DNA of 33,636 nucleotides from DATLGB01 sp037724045 (GCA_037724045.1 JBBJOW010000047.1:1-33636), one strand, 5' to 3'. Shown: positions 22,912 to 31,212, counted from the stretch's first letter. Notes: generated by a model not told the origin, from the sequence alone. Program-made: numbers and translations.

Positions 22912-23385
22912 ATGCTCGTTAGGCGGCTGGTAAATGATCGACCCGATGGACGAGACTGGCGCGAGCCATCGCTACAGTCGCGCTCTATGTCGGATTCGCT
23001 CTCTGGTGAGGTTCCGCCTTCGCTCAGCGAGCTCGAGTCCAAGGTGATGGAGGCGATGTGGTCGCGTGAGGAGGCCACCGTGCGCCACGTCATGGAGGCG
23101 CTCAATGCAAAGGCCGAGCGGAGACTCGCCTACACGACGTATATGACGATCATGAACCGTCTCGACGGCAAGGGCCTGCTCGAACGTCGGCGCGAAGGGA
23201 AGACCGACATCTATCGCTCCCGCTGGTCGCGCGAGGACTTCCTCGAGGCCCGCGCGCGTGCCGAGGTGGCTGCGCTCGTCGACGAGTTCGGGGACGTCGC
23301 GCTCGTCCACTTCACCAGGCAGACGGAGGCGCTCGACCCCGACCGCCGAAAGCAGCTCCGGCGACTCGCGCGACGCGATGCATAG
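22912..23385 (+). CDS. blaI: BlaI/MecI/CopY family transcriptional repressor
   Basis: 157 residues from 22912, or 132 from the ATG at 22987 where family similarity begins. SELESKVMEAMWSREEATVRHVMEAL and TTYMTIMNRLDGKGLLERRREGK form the winged helix of the Penicillinase_R family; the C-terminal helices dimerise. There are no cysteines, so the CxC copper site of CopY is absent and the signal probably comes through proteolysis by the M56 peptidase encoded next. The 22912 start abuts operator A just as tlpA and copC-copD abut operators B and C, which favours a leaderless message; a -10-like TACAGT lies eight bases before 22987. It overlaps the M56 gene by eight bases. Confidence 0.88.
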   Translation: MLVRRLVNDRPDGRDWREPSLQSRSMSDSLSGEVPPSLSELESKVMEAMWSREEATVRHVMEALNAKAERRLAYTTYMTIMNRLDGKGLLERRREGKTDIYRSRWSREDFLEARARAEVAALVDEFGDVALVHFTRQTEALDPDRRKQLRRLARRDA

Positions 23386-24316
23386 CGCCCGGGGGATCTA
23401 CCGTCTCGGCCTCAGCCTCGCCGGCCTCGCCGCCGCCGCTCTGGCGCTCGCCCTCGCAGTGGCCGCGGTCTCCATCGACCTCAATGCACCGGTCCCCAGC
23501 TTGGGACAGCTTGCGGACGCGTGCGTGCGGTTCCTTGCCGGCGACACATCAGCGGGATCGATGGTGGTCCTGGGACTCGGGAGCCTCAGCCTGGCCAGCG
23601 TCGCACTCGGAGCTCGCTCTGCCTGGCGGCAGGTGCGCGCGCAGCGCCGTTTCGTCAGCGCAATCCACGTGTGCGAGCACCTCCGGCGAGGACAGATTCG
23701 CGCCTCGGTGATCGATGACGCCCGCCCGCATGCGTTCTGCACCGGCTACCTGAGGCCCCGCATCTTCCTGTCGTCCGGCGCTCGCGATGCGCTCACCGAT
23801 GATGAGCTCGGCGCCGTGCTTGCTCACGAGGCGCACCACGCCACCCGCCGCGATCCGCTGCGCGTGCTCAGCGTGCGAGTGCTGAGCGACGCCCTGTTCT
23901 TTCTGCCGATCATGCGTCACGCCCGTGACCGCTTCGCCGCGCTGGCCGAGGTCGCCGCTGACGCTGCCGCCGTCAGGCAGTGTGGCGGAGATCGTGCGCC
24001 GCTGGCCTCCGCGATGCTCCGCTTCGGCGAGTCTGCCGGACCCGAGGTCGTCGGGATCGCGCCCGAACGCGTCGATCACCTTCTCGGCGAGGCCCCGCAC
24101 TGGCACCTGCCCGCTTCGCTGCTCGTCGGCGGGCTCATCACCCTCGGCGGCATCGTCGCCCTGGCGGCCGGCACGGCAGAGTCGGTTCCGGCGGGCACCG
24201 TGCCGATACCTGTGCTGGCGATGCAGCTCTGTGCGGTCGTCATGACGATCCTCCCGGCGGCGCTAGGCGCGGGGCTGATGCTCGCGGCGCGGCGGGCTCT
24301 TTCTCGCGACCGCTGA
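23378..24316 (+). CDS. M56 family (BlaR1/MecR1-type) membrane metallopeptidase
   Basis: 312 residues. Helices at about 10-32, 60-78, 246-266 and 277-303. The zinc motif HEAHH is at 150-154, with E191 in LAEVAADAAAV as third ligand, the gluzincin pattern of M56. The C-terminal penicillin-binding sensor of BlaR1 is absent, so the inducer is unknown. The gene overlaps blaI, so the peptidase likely cleaves or activates removal of that repressor. Adding one T to TTT at 24300-24302 would extend the protein into the coiled-coil segment that follows. Confidence 0.88.
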   Translation: MHSARGIYRLGLSLAGLAAAALALALAVAAVSIDLNAPVPSLGQLADACVRFLAGDTSAGSMVVLGLGSLSLASVALGARSAWRQVRAQRRFVSAIHVCEHLRRGQIRASVIDDARPHAFCTGYLRPRIFLSSGARDALTDDELGAVLAHEAHHATRRDPLRVLSVRVLSDALFFLPIMRHARDRFAALAEVAADAAAVRQCGGDRAPLASAMLRFGESAGPEVVGIAPERVDHLLGEAPHWHLPASLLVGGLITLGGIVALAAGTAESVPAGTVPIPVLAMQLCAVVMTILPAALGAGLMLAARRALSRDR

Positions 24317-24456
24317 GGCTGTCTCCCTTCGGCACGCCCGTCGATAAGCCGACCCCGTCGCTGGCTGAGCTGCGTAGCGAGCAGCGGCGCCTCGACGCTG
24401 AGATTGACCGGCTGGACCTGATCGAAACCGATCGTCTTCCGGCGCACCCGCGCTGA
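24317..24456 (+). pseudogene. coiled-coil segment, M56 extension or orphan
   Basis: A plus-strand frame without a start codon reads PTPSLAELRSEQRRLDAEID, RLDLIETDRL and ends at TGA 24456. It closely resembles the tail of the small Met-rich protein (DLRDEQRRLDAEIARLE). It becomes continuous with the M56 protein if one T is added at 24300-24302. So it is either the true M56 C-terminus or the remains of a second small gene. Confidence 0.5.
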
Positions 24457-24517
24457 GTTATCCGCAGCGGTCGAATCCGGCCGGGATGGCGAGCGCCTCG
24501 AAGCGTGGCAATCTGAG

Positions 24518-25207
24518 TCACCGTCGGCGACCGGCGATCTCATCCCTCTCGACGGGCGCGTCGACCTCCTCGGGCCGCCAGCGTGCATGGTGCTCAGCAG
24601 CCCAGTCTCTCCGTACAGTGCCGCGCACGATCCCCCGTAGGGCCGGGCGGGTGCTCGGATGCAGGAGCGCGAGGTAGAGGTGCCCGACGACGAACAGCAG
24701 CGCCAAGAACGTCAGAGCATCGTGCAGGACGACCGTGCCCGACAGGCGGAAGGTCGTGTTGCGCTCGCCGAGCCAGAGCAGGACACCGGACACGGTGAAC
24801 AGCACCGCGAAGGCCGTCTGCAACACGGCGTGAAGCTTCTGGCCCGCATTGAATCGTCCCTGTGGAGCGCGGCGCCCCCGCAGCCAGCGGAGATCGTCGC
24901 GGTCGAAGACCTCGATCTCGGCGAGAGCGCGGCGCAGCGAATGCCGATTTCCGCCGAGGCAGACCGCGAGTAGGGCCACCATCCAGCCGATCGCCACGAT
25001 CAGGTGCAAGTCCCTGACGAGATCGCGGCGCCCGATCGCACCCGAGAGCGCCGGCAGGTAGAGCGCGAGCCCTGTTGCAAGCATGCCGAAGAAGGCGACC
25101 GCATGTATCCAATGGACCGCCCTCTCGGTCCGGTCAAAGCGCCGGACGTATCCTGCGCCGCGCTCAGCTGTAGCCGTTGGAGCGTCCGACCCAGGCGTTG
25201 CGGTCAT
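24518..25207 (-). CDS. di-heme cytochrome b (FdhI / Ni-Fe hydrogenase b type)
   Basis: 229 residues, four transmembrane helices. Histidines in HWIHA (32, 35), DLHL (68), GQKLHAVL, LHDAL and GHLYLALLH fit the ligand pattern of formate-dehydrogenase gamma and cytochrome b561-type subunits. It should link the molybdoenzyme encoded just upstream to the quinone pool. The ATG lies 44 bp inside the 3' end of that gene, a strong sign of co-expression. The C-terminal tail is charged and cytoplasmic. Confidence 0.85.
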   Translation of the reverse strand: MTATPGSDAPTATAERGAGYVRRFDRTERAVHWIHAVAFFGMLATGLALYLPALSGAIGRRDLVRDLHLIVAIGWMVALLAVCLGGNRHSLRRALAEIEVFDRDDLRWLRGRRAPQGRFNAGQKLHAVLQTAFAVLFTVSGVLLWLGERNTTFRLSGTVVLHDALTFLALLFVVGHLYLALLHPSTRPALRGIVRGTVRRDWAAEHHARWRPEEVDAPVERDEIAGRRR

Positions 25208-25886
25208 AGCCCCGCTGCTCCCAGTAACCGTCGATCACCCTGTCGGTGACCACGATCGTCTGCAGCCATTTGGTCCCCTTGTAGCCGTACATCGCGGGCA
25301 TGACCACGCGGCACGGAGCTCCGTGCTCGCGCGTGATCGGGCGTCCGTCCATCTCGTAGGCGAGCATCGCGTCGTCCCGGCCGGCCTGCTCGAGCGTCAG
25401 CGACTCGAAGAACGGACGCTCGGCGGACACGAAGGCCAGCGCCCGGGCCGAGGGCTTTGGCCTTGCGGCCGCCATCAGATCCGCGAAGCGCACACCGGCC
25501 CAGCGCACGTCTGGAACCGACCATCCCGTCACGCAGTGGAAGTCCGACACCTGATCGGCGCGGGGGAGCGCCAGCAGCTCCTCATAGCTCAGATCCAGCG
25601 GCTGTTCGACGAGCCCCTCGATGCGCAGCCGCCACGTGCTCGGATCGAACTTCGGCATCGGCGGGTTCACGGCGTAGATCCGCCAGCCCTGGCTAGGCGA
25701 GGGAAGTGCCGCGCGCAAGCCTGCGGGCACGGCGTCGGTGACGGGCGAGAGCACGCGCGAGACTCCTCGCCAGGCCGCGTCCCCCCACCAGAGGGACGTG
25801 GCGCCGACCCCGACGACGCCCAGGAACACACGACGCCCGTAGGCGCGCTCGCCCGATCGCGGGGCAGGTGGCAGCTCGCCGGTCAC
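25164..25886 (-). CDS. sulfite-oxidase-type molybdopterin oxidoreductase, TAT-exported
   Basis: 240 residues from a GTG. YGRRVFLGVVGVGAT (17-31) is a twin-arginine signal with hydrophobic core. The SUOX fold follows: LRIEGLVEQPLDLSYEEL, then DFHCVTGWSV with C118 as molybdenum ligand, and GAPCRVVMPAMYGYKGTKWL. The short form, about 190 mature residues without dimerisation or heme domain, resembles MsrP (YedY) and the small SorA-like enzymes. With the next gene giving a cytochrome b, it may repair oxidised methionine or oxidise a sulfur compound outside the membrane. The substrate is unknown. Confidence 0.85.
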   Translation of the reverse strand: MTGELPPAPRSGERAYGRRVFLGVVGVGATSLWWGDAAWRGVSRVLSPVTDAVPAGLRAALPSPSQGWRIYAVNPPMPKFDPSTWRLRIEGLVEQPLDLSYEELLALPRADQVSDFHCVTGWSVPDVRWAGVRFADLMAAARPKPSARALAFVSAERPFFESLTLEQAGRDDAMLAYEMDGRPITREHGAPCRVVMPAMYGYKGTKWLQTIVVTDRVIDGYWEQRGYDRNAWVGRSNGYS

Positions 25887-25938
25887 GTCAATTCGAGTCC
25901 CTGCAGAGCCGACTCCGTTACGAGCAGCCGGTCTGCGA

Positions 25939-26820
25939 TCACGGACTGGCCCGCACGGTCCAGGAGCGCCCGCCGTCCGACGAGCGCTTGACCGACCCGT
26001 CGCCGAGCGCTGCGTACAGATCGCTGCCGTCGGCGATGAAGGCTGCCGGCGCGCCCCCGATGCTGCCAACGGCCTCCCACCGCCTGCCAACGTCTCGAGA
26101 GACCTGAACCTGCCCCTGTCCGTCGACGAGAAAGAGGCAATCCGCGCTGGGCCACGCGAGCAGGCCGGCAAGCCGATCGTTGACCGGCCGCCAACCCTTG
26201 CCGCTGTCAAGCGAGGCGAAGAGGCCCGCTTCGGTCGAGACGACGACACGGTCGGGGTCGTCGGGGTCGATGGCGAGGCTGAACACACCGGCGGGGGGAG
26301 TCCGCTGCTCCCATGAGCCGCCGCCGTCCGAGGAGACCATCAGCCGCCCCTGCGTCCCGTCGAAGCCGTACACGCGCCGGCCTGCGGATTCCAGCACGTG
26401 GAAGTCGGCGCGCCCGAGCAGCGACCTGCTCTTCCAGTTCTCGCCCCCGTTGCTGGACTCGATCAGGCCGAGGTTCGGCGGCAGCTGTTGCGAAGGATCG
26501 GGGTGCCCTGACCCGATGAAGCGGTCGCGGCCGACGACCGAGAAGCCCATCACGTCCTGCGTGGACTCGCCGAACCGCTCTGCCCGCGTCTGCCCCTCCG
26601 GCGCAGTCCAGAGGCCGTAATGGGTGGCGATGTACAGCGTGCCCGCGTTGACGCCCAGGCCGTGGATGTGGCCCAACTCGGCTCCCGGCTCCGGAACTGA
26701 ACTCGATGTCTCCTGAGAGGAAGGCTGCGGGTCCGTGACGCTCGGCTCGCCGCCGCACGCCGCAAGGGTCACAGCGGCAAGCCCGGCCGCCGCGTGGGCC
26801 GCCAGTTGCCTCATCGACAT
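25939..26820 (-). CDS. F510_1955-type BNR/Asp-box beta-propeller lipoprotein
   Basis: 293 residues. The signal peptide ends LAACGG with lipid cysteine C22. A Ser/Pro/Glu linker leads to GHIHGLGV, then about four Asp-box turns (SSNGGENW, SSDGGGSW, SLDSGKGW, SSDGGRSW). This is a six- or seven-blade propeller like those loosely named glycosylhydrolase; no catalytic residues can be assigned. It heads the operon with the molybdoenzyme and cytochrome b, and is divergent from tlpA across operator B. Possibly a scaffold or sensor outside the membrane. Confidence 0.8.
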   Translation of the reverse strand: MSMRQLAAHAAAGLAAVTLAACGGEPSVTDPQPSSQETSSSVPEPGAELGHIHGLGVNAGTLYIATHYGLWTAPEGQTRAERFGESTQDVMGFSVVGRDRFIGSGHPDPSQQLPPNLGLIESSNGGENWKSRSLLGRADFHVLESAGRRVYGFDGTQGRLMVSSDGGGSWEQRTPPAGVFSLAIDPDDPDRVVVSTEAGLFASLDSGKGWRPVNDRLAGLLAWPSADCLFLVDGQGQVQVSRDVGRRWEAVGSIGGAPAAFIADGSDLYAALGDGSVKRSSDGGRSWTVRASP

Positions 26821-26901
26821 CTACCTTCGCCTGCCGGCATGCGTGACCCGTCCTCGTAGCTTGAACCATGGCTGCACTCGGCATTCCGCTGCCGGGCAGA
26901 A

Positions 26902-26920
26902 CTACTATGAATGCTAGTAG
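26902..26920. promoter_or_regulatory. BlaI-type operator B (best copy)
   Basis: CTACTA-N7-TAGTAG, perfect six-base arms. It ends on the base before the tlpA ATG and contains a -10-like TATGAA, so binding would cover the promoter of a leaderless tlpA-ccdA message. It also lies 82 bp from the divergent lipoprotein start. Confidence 0.7.
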
Positions 26921-27433
26921 ATGATCCGCCGCTGCTTCCTACTGCTGGCCGTGCCCGCCCTGCTGCTTCTCGCCGCCTGCGGGTCGTCTGCCGAGACGGG
27001 TGCGGCGGGCCCGAAGAGCGCCACCACTCCTCGGTTCATCGACGGCGGCGTGCCCGCCTTCCAAGCGCGACTCGCCAGCCTGCGCGGCCGTCCCGTCGTG
27101 GTCAACCAATGGGCCTCGTGGTGCGGGCCGTGCCGTTACGAGTTCCCGTTCTTCGCCGCCAGCGCGAAGAAGTACCGCGGGCGCGTGGCCTTCCTGGGAG
27201 TCGACTCCCGGGACTCCCGCGAGGACGCGGAGGCCTTCGTCCGCGACAACCCCGTGCCCTACGAGCACTTCTTCGATCCGGAGGCGGAGATCGCCCGCAC
27301 GTTCCGCGGCGGTAGGGCGTGGCCGACCACCGCCTTCTATTCCAGCGACGGGGAACTCGTCTTCACGCGTGCCGGCGGCTACGCCGACCAGGAGCAGCTC
27401 GACGCCGAGATCGAGAAGTACGCGCTCGGATGA
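26921..27433 (+). CDS. TlpA-like thioredoxin lipoprotein
   Basis: 170 residues. Signal peptide MIRRCFLLLAV... ends LAAC with lipid C20. The thioredoxin fold carries WCGPC (67-71), then FLGVDSRDSREDAEAFV and cis-proline in RAWPTTAF. A membrane-bound thiol-disulfide protein outside the cell. Its stop overlaps the CcdA-like start (ATGA), and CcdA is expected to supply electrons. It may reduce apocytochrome, copper-site or methionine-repair partners; the target is unknown. Confidence 0.9.
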   Translation: MIRRCFLLLAVPALLLLAACGSSAETGAAGPKSATTPRFIDGGVPAFQARLASLRGRPVVVNQWASWCGPCRYEFPFFAASAKKYRGRVAFLGVDSRDSREDAEAFVRDNPVPYEHFFDPEAEIARTFRGGRAWPTTAFYSSDGELVFTRAGGYADQEQLDAEIEKYALG

Positions 27434-28164
27434 TCGAGGGGCCCAGCCTCGTACTGGCCTTCGCGGCCGGCCTGGTGTCGTTCCTCTCGCCGTGCTGCCT
27501 GCCGCTCGTCCCGGGATACCTGGCCACGGTGTCGGGCACGAACGTCGCGGACCTGGGCAGCCGCGTGGACCGGCGCGTCGTGGGCCGCAGCCTGATCTTC
27601 ATCGCGACCTTCTCGCTGATCTTCATCCTGCTCGGCCTGGGCGCCACGTCGATCGGGTCCTTCCTGTTCGACAACCAGCCCTTGCTCAACAAGGTGGCCG
27701 GTATCTCCATCATCCTCATGGGCGCGCTGTTCATCGCGTCGACGTTCGTGGTGCGGCTCAATCGCGACTGGCGACCGCGCGGGCTCATGGAGCGCGCGGG
27801 ACGCGGGGGCCCGATCGTCGCGGGCGCGGCGTTCGCGATCGCGTGGACACCCTGTGTCGGCCCGACGCTCGGGGCCATCCTGGGTCTGGCGGCGACGTCC
27901 CGGGGCACGGTCGAGGGCGGGCTGCTGCTCGCGGTGTACTCGACCGGGCTCGGCCTGCCGTTCCTGCTGTCCGCGCTCGCGTTCAGCACCGCCACCCGGG
28001 CGTTCGCCTTCTTCAAGCGCCACTACGGGGTCATACAGGCAACCGCCGGGATCGTGCTGGTCGGCATGGGAGTGCTCGTCCTCACCGGTGAGCTGTTCCG
28101 CCTCAACATCGAAGTGCAGCAGTTCCTCGACGGCTTCGGCCTGAACTTCTTCCAGAGCGTCTGA
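27430..28164 (+). CDS. ccdA: CcdA-type thiol reductant transporter
   Basis: 244 residues, about six transmembrane helices. FLSPCCLPLVPGYL (C22, C23) and WTPCVGPTLG (C142) hold the cysteine pair that passes electrons through the membrane. Length is right for the short DsbD-core family. Co-translated with the TlpA lipoprotein. It ends ten bases from the convergent second TlpA gene. Confidence 0.92.
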   Translation: MIEGPSLVLAFAAGLVSFLSPCCLPLVPGYLATVSGTNVADLGSRVDRRVVGRSLIFIATFSLIFILLGLGATSIGSFLFDNQPLLNKVAGISIILMGALFIASTFVVRLNRDWRPRGLMERAGRGGPIVAGAAFAIAWTPCVGPTLGAILGLAATSRGTVEGGLLLAVYSTGLGLPFLLSALAFSTATRAFAFFKRHYGVIQATAGIVLVGMGVLVLTGELFRLNIEVQQFLDGFGLNFFQSV

Positions 28165-28174
28165 GCCTCGGCCG

Positions 28175-28846
28175 TCAGGGCGCCTCCTGCCGGGCTCCGC
28201 CGATCCCAGTCGCGATGGGGCGCCCGCTCTTCGCCGCCGCCACACCCTGCGCCAGCTGCGCTGAGGAGATGGCTCCGATGACGTGACCAACCACCCGGCC
28301 GTCGGCGCGGATGAAGTATGTCTCGGGCAGCCCGGTTCCACCGTAACTCTGGAGAGTCCGCTTGTCGGGCTCGCGTACGTGCGGGAATGTCGATTTGAAC
28401 CGCTCGATGAACTCGCGCGCGTCCTCGCGGACATCCTGGAGGTTGAGTCCCAAAAACAGAACCCCCTGCCCGCGTGCTGCGCGCCATCCCTGCTCGAGGA
28501 CCGGAGCCTCGATGCGACACGGCACACACCACGAGGCCCAGAAGTTCAGAACCACCGGCGTCCCCCTCAGCTCCGCGAGCGACAGGCGCCCGTCGGTTGT
28601 CGCGGCGCTCACGCGACGCCCCAGCGCGGTGGTCACCGCCAGGTCGCCTTCGTCGAGCACCTCGAGCTCGAATCCCGGAGCCGCGACGGGCTGCTGCTGG
28701 GCGAGAGCGTCGTCGATGGTCGTGTTGGGTGCCTGCTTGACCAGCCCGTAGGCCAGCAGCGCGATGAAGGCGGCGGCTGCGGCGACGCCGATCCACCGGC
28801 CGAAGTGCCAGCGCGGCTCGTCTCGCCCTGAGGCTTCATCGGACAC
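28175..28846 (-). CDS. TlpA/ResA-type membrane-anchored thioredoxin
   Basis: 223 residues. One N-terminal transmembrane anchor (about 18-36), then an extracytoplasmic thioredoxin domain with WCVPC at 106-110 and cis-proline in GLPETYFIR. The mid helix has LNLQDVREDAREF, as in ResA and CcmG. Its start lies inside the last 11 bases of the CopC-CopD gene, so the two form an operon. Probably takes electrons from the CcdA encoded opposite and reduces a copper-site or cytochrome thiol pair. Confidence 0.88.
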   Translation of the reverse strand: MSDEASGRDEPRWHFGRWIGVAAAAAFIALLAYGLVKQAPNTTIDDALAQQQPVAAPGFELEVLDEGDLAVTTALGRRVSAATTDGRLSLAELRGTPVVLNFWASWCVPCRIEAPVLEQGWRAARGQGVLFLGLNLQDVREDAREFIERFKSTFPHVREPDKRTLQSYGGTGLPETYFIRADGRVVGHVIGAISSAQLAQGVAAAKSGRPIATGIGGARQEAP

Positions 28847-31058
28847 GCGGCGCCTCCACCTCCGTCGGTTGATCGAACGCTTCGTAGGTCTCGGACGTGA
28901 AGTGGCCGCTCACCGCGATCTGCTCCCGGACGACTCGTCGGGTGCGCACGTCGACCACGAGTCGAATCCAGAGCGGAGTCGCCGGGTCGGCCAACGCCAG
29001 TTCGAGCACCCTCCGACCTCCTTCGCGACGCCGATCCAGGATCCGCGCAGTGCCGCTGTACGTGCTCCACCGAAACCATCGGCGTAACGCGAAGGGAAGG
29101 CCCTCGCCGTAGCTTCCGCGGGCCCATGGCGACTCCCGGGTGCTGGTCCACTGGCGGTCGCCGATGATCACCGTCCGGACGCCGCCGCCGGTCTTGAGCG
29201 CCAGCCGGTTCGGTGCCTGCAGGCGGTACACCGTCCGAGCCACCGACCCGGGCCCGCTGGTGACGAACTCTCGCTGACGCACGCTTCGCAAGCTGCGCAT
29301 GACCGCTTGGGTGGCGACGAGCCGGCGCCGCGCCTCAGCGTTGGCGGAATGCTCCCAAGCCGATGGCAGGTCTGCGGTGAAGGTGCGGCCCCGCTCCTGC
29401 ACGCGGACGGCGAGCCGCTCGCGTGCCGGAACGCGAATCCGGCTGCACCCCCGGCCGCAATCCGTCTCCTCGGCCCCGGGTACCTCGAACGGCGTGCGGC
29501 TCGGCTGACCCCGGAGGTCGAAGACGCGAATCGTCCCGGTGAGCACCCCGCCTGCGCTTCTGAGGAGGCCGGAGACCAGCTGGGTGCCCGCACGGTCGGC
29601 GACCGACAGCTCGTCGCCCGCCGGGGTGGGCAGGGGGCACGGGTCGCACGGCGCTTCGGCGGATGCCACCGCATTCTGCGCCGATGCGAGTTGCTCAGGC
29701 GGCAACGGGAACGTGACCAGCAGGGCCACCGCGAGAACCACGCAGATGCCGACGATCGGCTCACCGCGAACCAGCCGCCAGTGCCTTCGTTCGGCGGAGG
29801 TCACCGCGGCGGTTGGCCGGCGCGCCCTCGGGCGGAGCACCCACACGTGCACGGAGCTGGCAATCGCCAGGACCCCGACAAGCACGATCTTGATCAGCAG
29901 CAGGCGTCCGTACGCGGAGAAGATGAGGTCGCCGGGAGCGCTCAGCTGCAGGGTCAGACTCACCACCCCGGTGGCCGCGACGGCGAAGAACGCCGGGAGC
30001 GCCACGCGTCCGAACTCAGGGAGCACGCGCTCCGCGGCGAGCCGGCGCGCCTCCCGGTTCCTTCGCAGCGTCGGTCCCCAGACGAGCGCCAACATCCCGA
30101 TTCCGCCCAGCCAGACGGCACCCGACAGCAGATGCACCCAGTCGTTGAGGATGCTCCAACCGCGAGGCTCGGCCGAAGCGGCGTGCCCCGACGCTGCGAG
30201 TCCCCACGACGCGACCACGGCGAGCAGCGCCGCGAGCCGTGCGCGGCCGTTTTGCAACGCGGCCAGCAACAGCGCACCGATGAGCGCCAGCCGGCCGATG
30301 CCCGCTTCGCCGTTGAATAGGAACGTGCTCACCCCGTTGGCTGACAGCCCGCCCGCCGCATCCGCCGCTTCCGCCAAGGTCGTCGCTATCGCGGCCGCCA
30401 GGGCGACCCAGGCCAGCTCTCCCGCGATCCGCCGCTCGCGCTCCCGGAGTGCGATTGCCTGAGACCGAAGACGCGCATCAAGGTCCGGCGGGGCGACCCA
30501 CGAGCGTCTCCCGAGGCCCAGCAGGCGCGGGATCAACGCCGACGCCACCCACAGGAGAAGGCTGACGTACAAGACCGCGCGAAGCCCGATGCGGAGCCAG
30601 CCACTCCGCGCAAACGGGCTCTGCTCGACCTCGCTATCGCTGGTCGTCGCGGCTGTCCGAACTCCGAAGCTGAACGTGCCTTCGAGCGCGTGCCCGTCCT
30701 GGGTCGAGACCGTATGCCAGCGGACGAGATACGGTCCCTTCGGCAGCGGCCCGCGTGGCACCAGCACCAACGTCCGGCCGTCGCCGGCAGCGACGAGCGG
30801 CACTGACTGCCCGCCCGCGGCCGGCGTCACCGACCCCCGGCTCAACCCCCCGTTCAGCGGCTCGGTGAAGGTCAGGACCAGGCGAGCCGGAGACTGCTCG
30901 ATTCGCGCCCCGGCCGCCGGGGACGATTGCGCGAAGGCGGCATGGCCATGAGCGCTCGACGGCGACGCGACGAGCGCCGCGAGGGCCGCGGCGACTGCGA
31001 CCAGCATTCGGCGAAGGACCGACGCGCCCTTGGGATACTCCCGAGCCCCGATCCCCAT
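28836..31058 (-). CDS. CopC-CopD copper-resistance fusion with extra C-terminal domain
   Basis: 740 residues. Signal peptide ends near SAHGHA; H37 or H39 begins the CopC beta-barrel, which also has WHTVSTQDGHALEGTF (D121, H123), the Cu(II) site. From about 150 to 465 come some eight membrane helices of the CopD/YcnJ type. Residues 480-740 are a soluble domain after a cysteine pair (CDPCPL) with CGRGC. Its last part (VYRLQAPNRLALKTGGGVRT ... LWIRLVVDVRTRRVV) looks like a LolA/outer-membrane-carrier-like sheet. That fusion is unusual. The ATG at 31058 directly follows operator C; an internal start at residue 18 is possible. Confidence 0.88.
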   Translation of the reverse strand: MGIGAREYPKGASVLRRMLVAVAAALAALVASPSSAHGHAAFAQSSPAAGARIEQSPARLVLTFTEPLNGGLSRGSVTPAAGGQSVPLVAAGDGRTLVLVPRGPLPKGPYLVRWHTVSTQDGHALEGTFSFGVRTAATTSDSEVEQSPFARSGWLRIGLRAVLYVSLLLWVASALIPRLLGLGRRSWVAPPDLDARLRSQAIALRERERRIAGELAWVALAAAIATTLAEAADAAGGLSANGVSTFLFNGEAGIGRLALIGALLLAALQNGRARLAALLAVVASWGLAASGHAASAEPRGWSILNDWVHLLSGAVWLGGIGMLALVWGPTLRRNREARRLAAERVLPEFGRVALPAFFAVAATGVVSLTLQLSAPGDLIFSAYGRLLLIKIVLVGVLAIASSVHVWVLRPRARRPTAAVTSAERRHWRLVRGEPIVGICVVLAVALLVTFPLPPEQLASAQNAVASAEAPCDPCPLPTPAGDELSVADRAGTQLVSGLLRSAGGVLTGTIRVFDLRGQPSRTPFEVPGAEETDCGRGCSRIRVPARERLAVRVQERGRTFTADLPSAWEHSANAEARRRLVATQAVMRSLRSVRQREFVTSGPGSVARTVYRLQAPNRLALKTGGGVRTVIIGDRQWTSTRESPWARGSYGEGLPFALRRWFRWSTYSGTARILDRRREGGRRVLELALADPATPLWIRLVVDVRTRRVVREQIAVSGHFTSETYEAFDQPTEVEAPRVR

Positions 31059-31077
31059 CTCCTATGCACCATAGTTG
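31059..31077. promoter_or_regulatory. BlaI-type operator C
   Basis: On the minus strand CAACTA-N7-TAGGAG followed at once by the copC-copD ATG, the same position as operator B at tlpA. Five of six bases in each arm agree with CTACTA/TAGTAG. Confidence 0.6.
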
Positions 31078-31111
31078 AGGAGGTCGGCGCTGCGGCCTCG
31101 ACCGCGCCAGG

Positions 31112-31198
31112 CTATCGATCAGCGGGTTCCGTCGTCCCGCACCCGGCCACGAGGGCCGAGGCGAGCGGGAGGACGGCGAGCAGCGGACGGCAGCGCAT
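31112..31198 (-). CDS. 28-residue lipopeptide-type ORF
   Basis: MRCRPLLAVLPLASALVAGC is a complete lipoprotein signal with lipobox LVAGC, followed by only GTTEPADR and a stop. It begins 14 bases after the DUF4396 stop on the same strand; TGAGGG is about 12 bases upstream. It may be a truncated lipoprotein, or a tiny lipopeptide whose signal part could act as a signalling or pheromone-like peptide. No homologue recognised. Confidence 0.4.
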   Translation of the reverse strand: MRCRPLLAVLPLASALVAGCGTTEPADR

Positions 31199-31212
31199 GC
31201 GGACAGAGGCCC

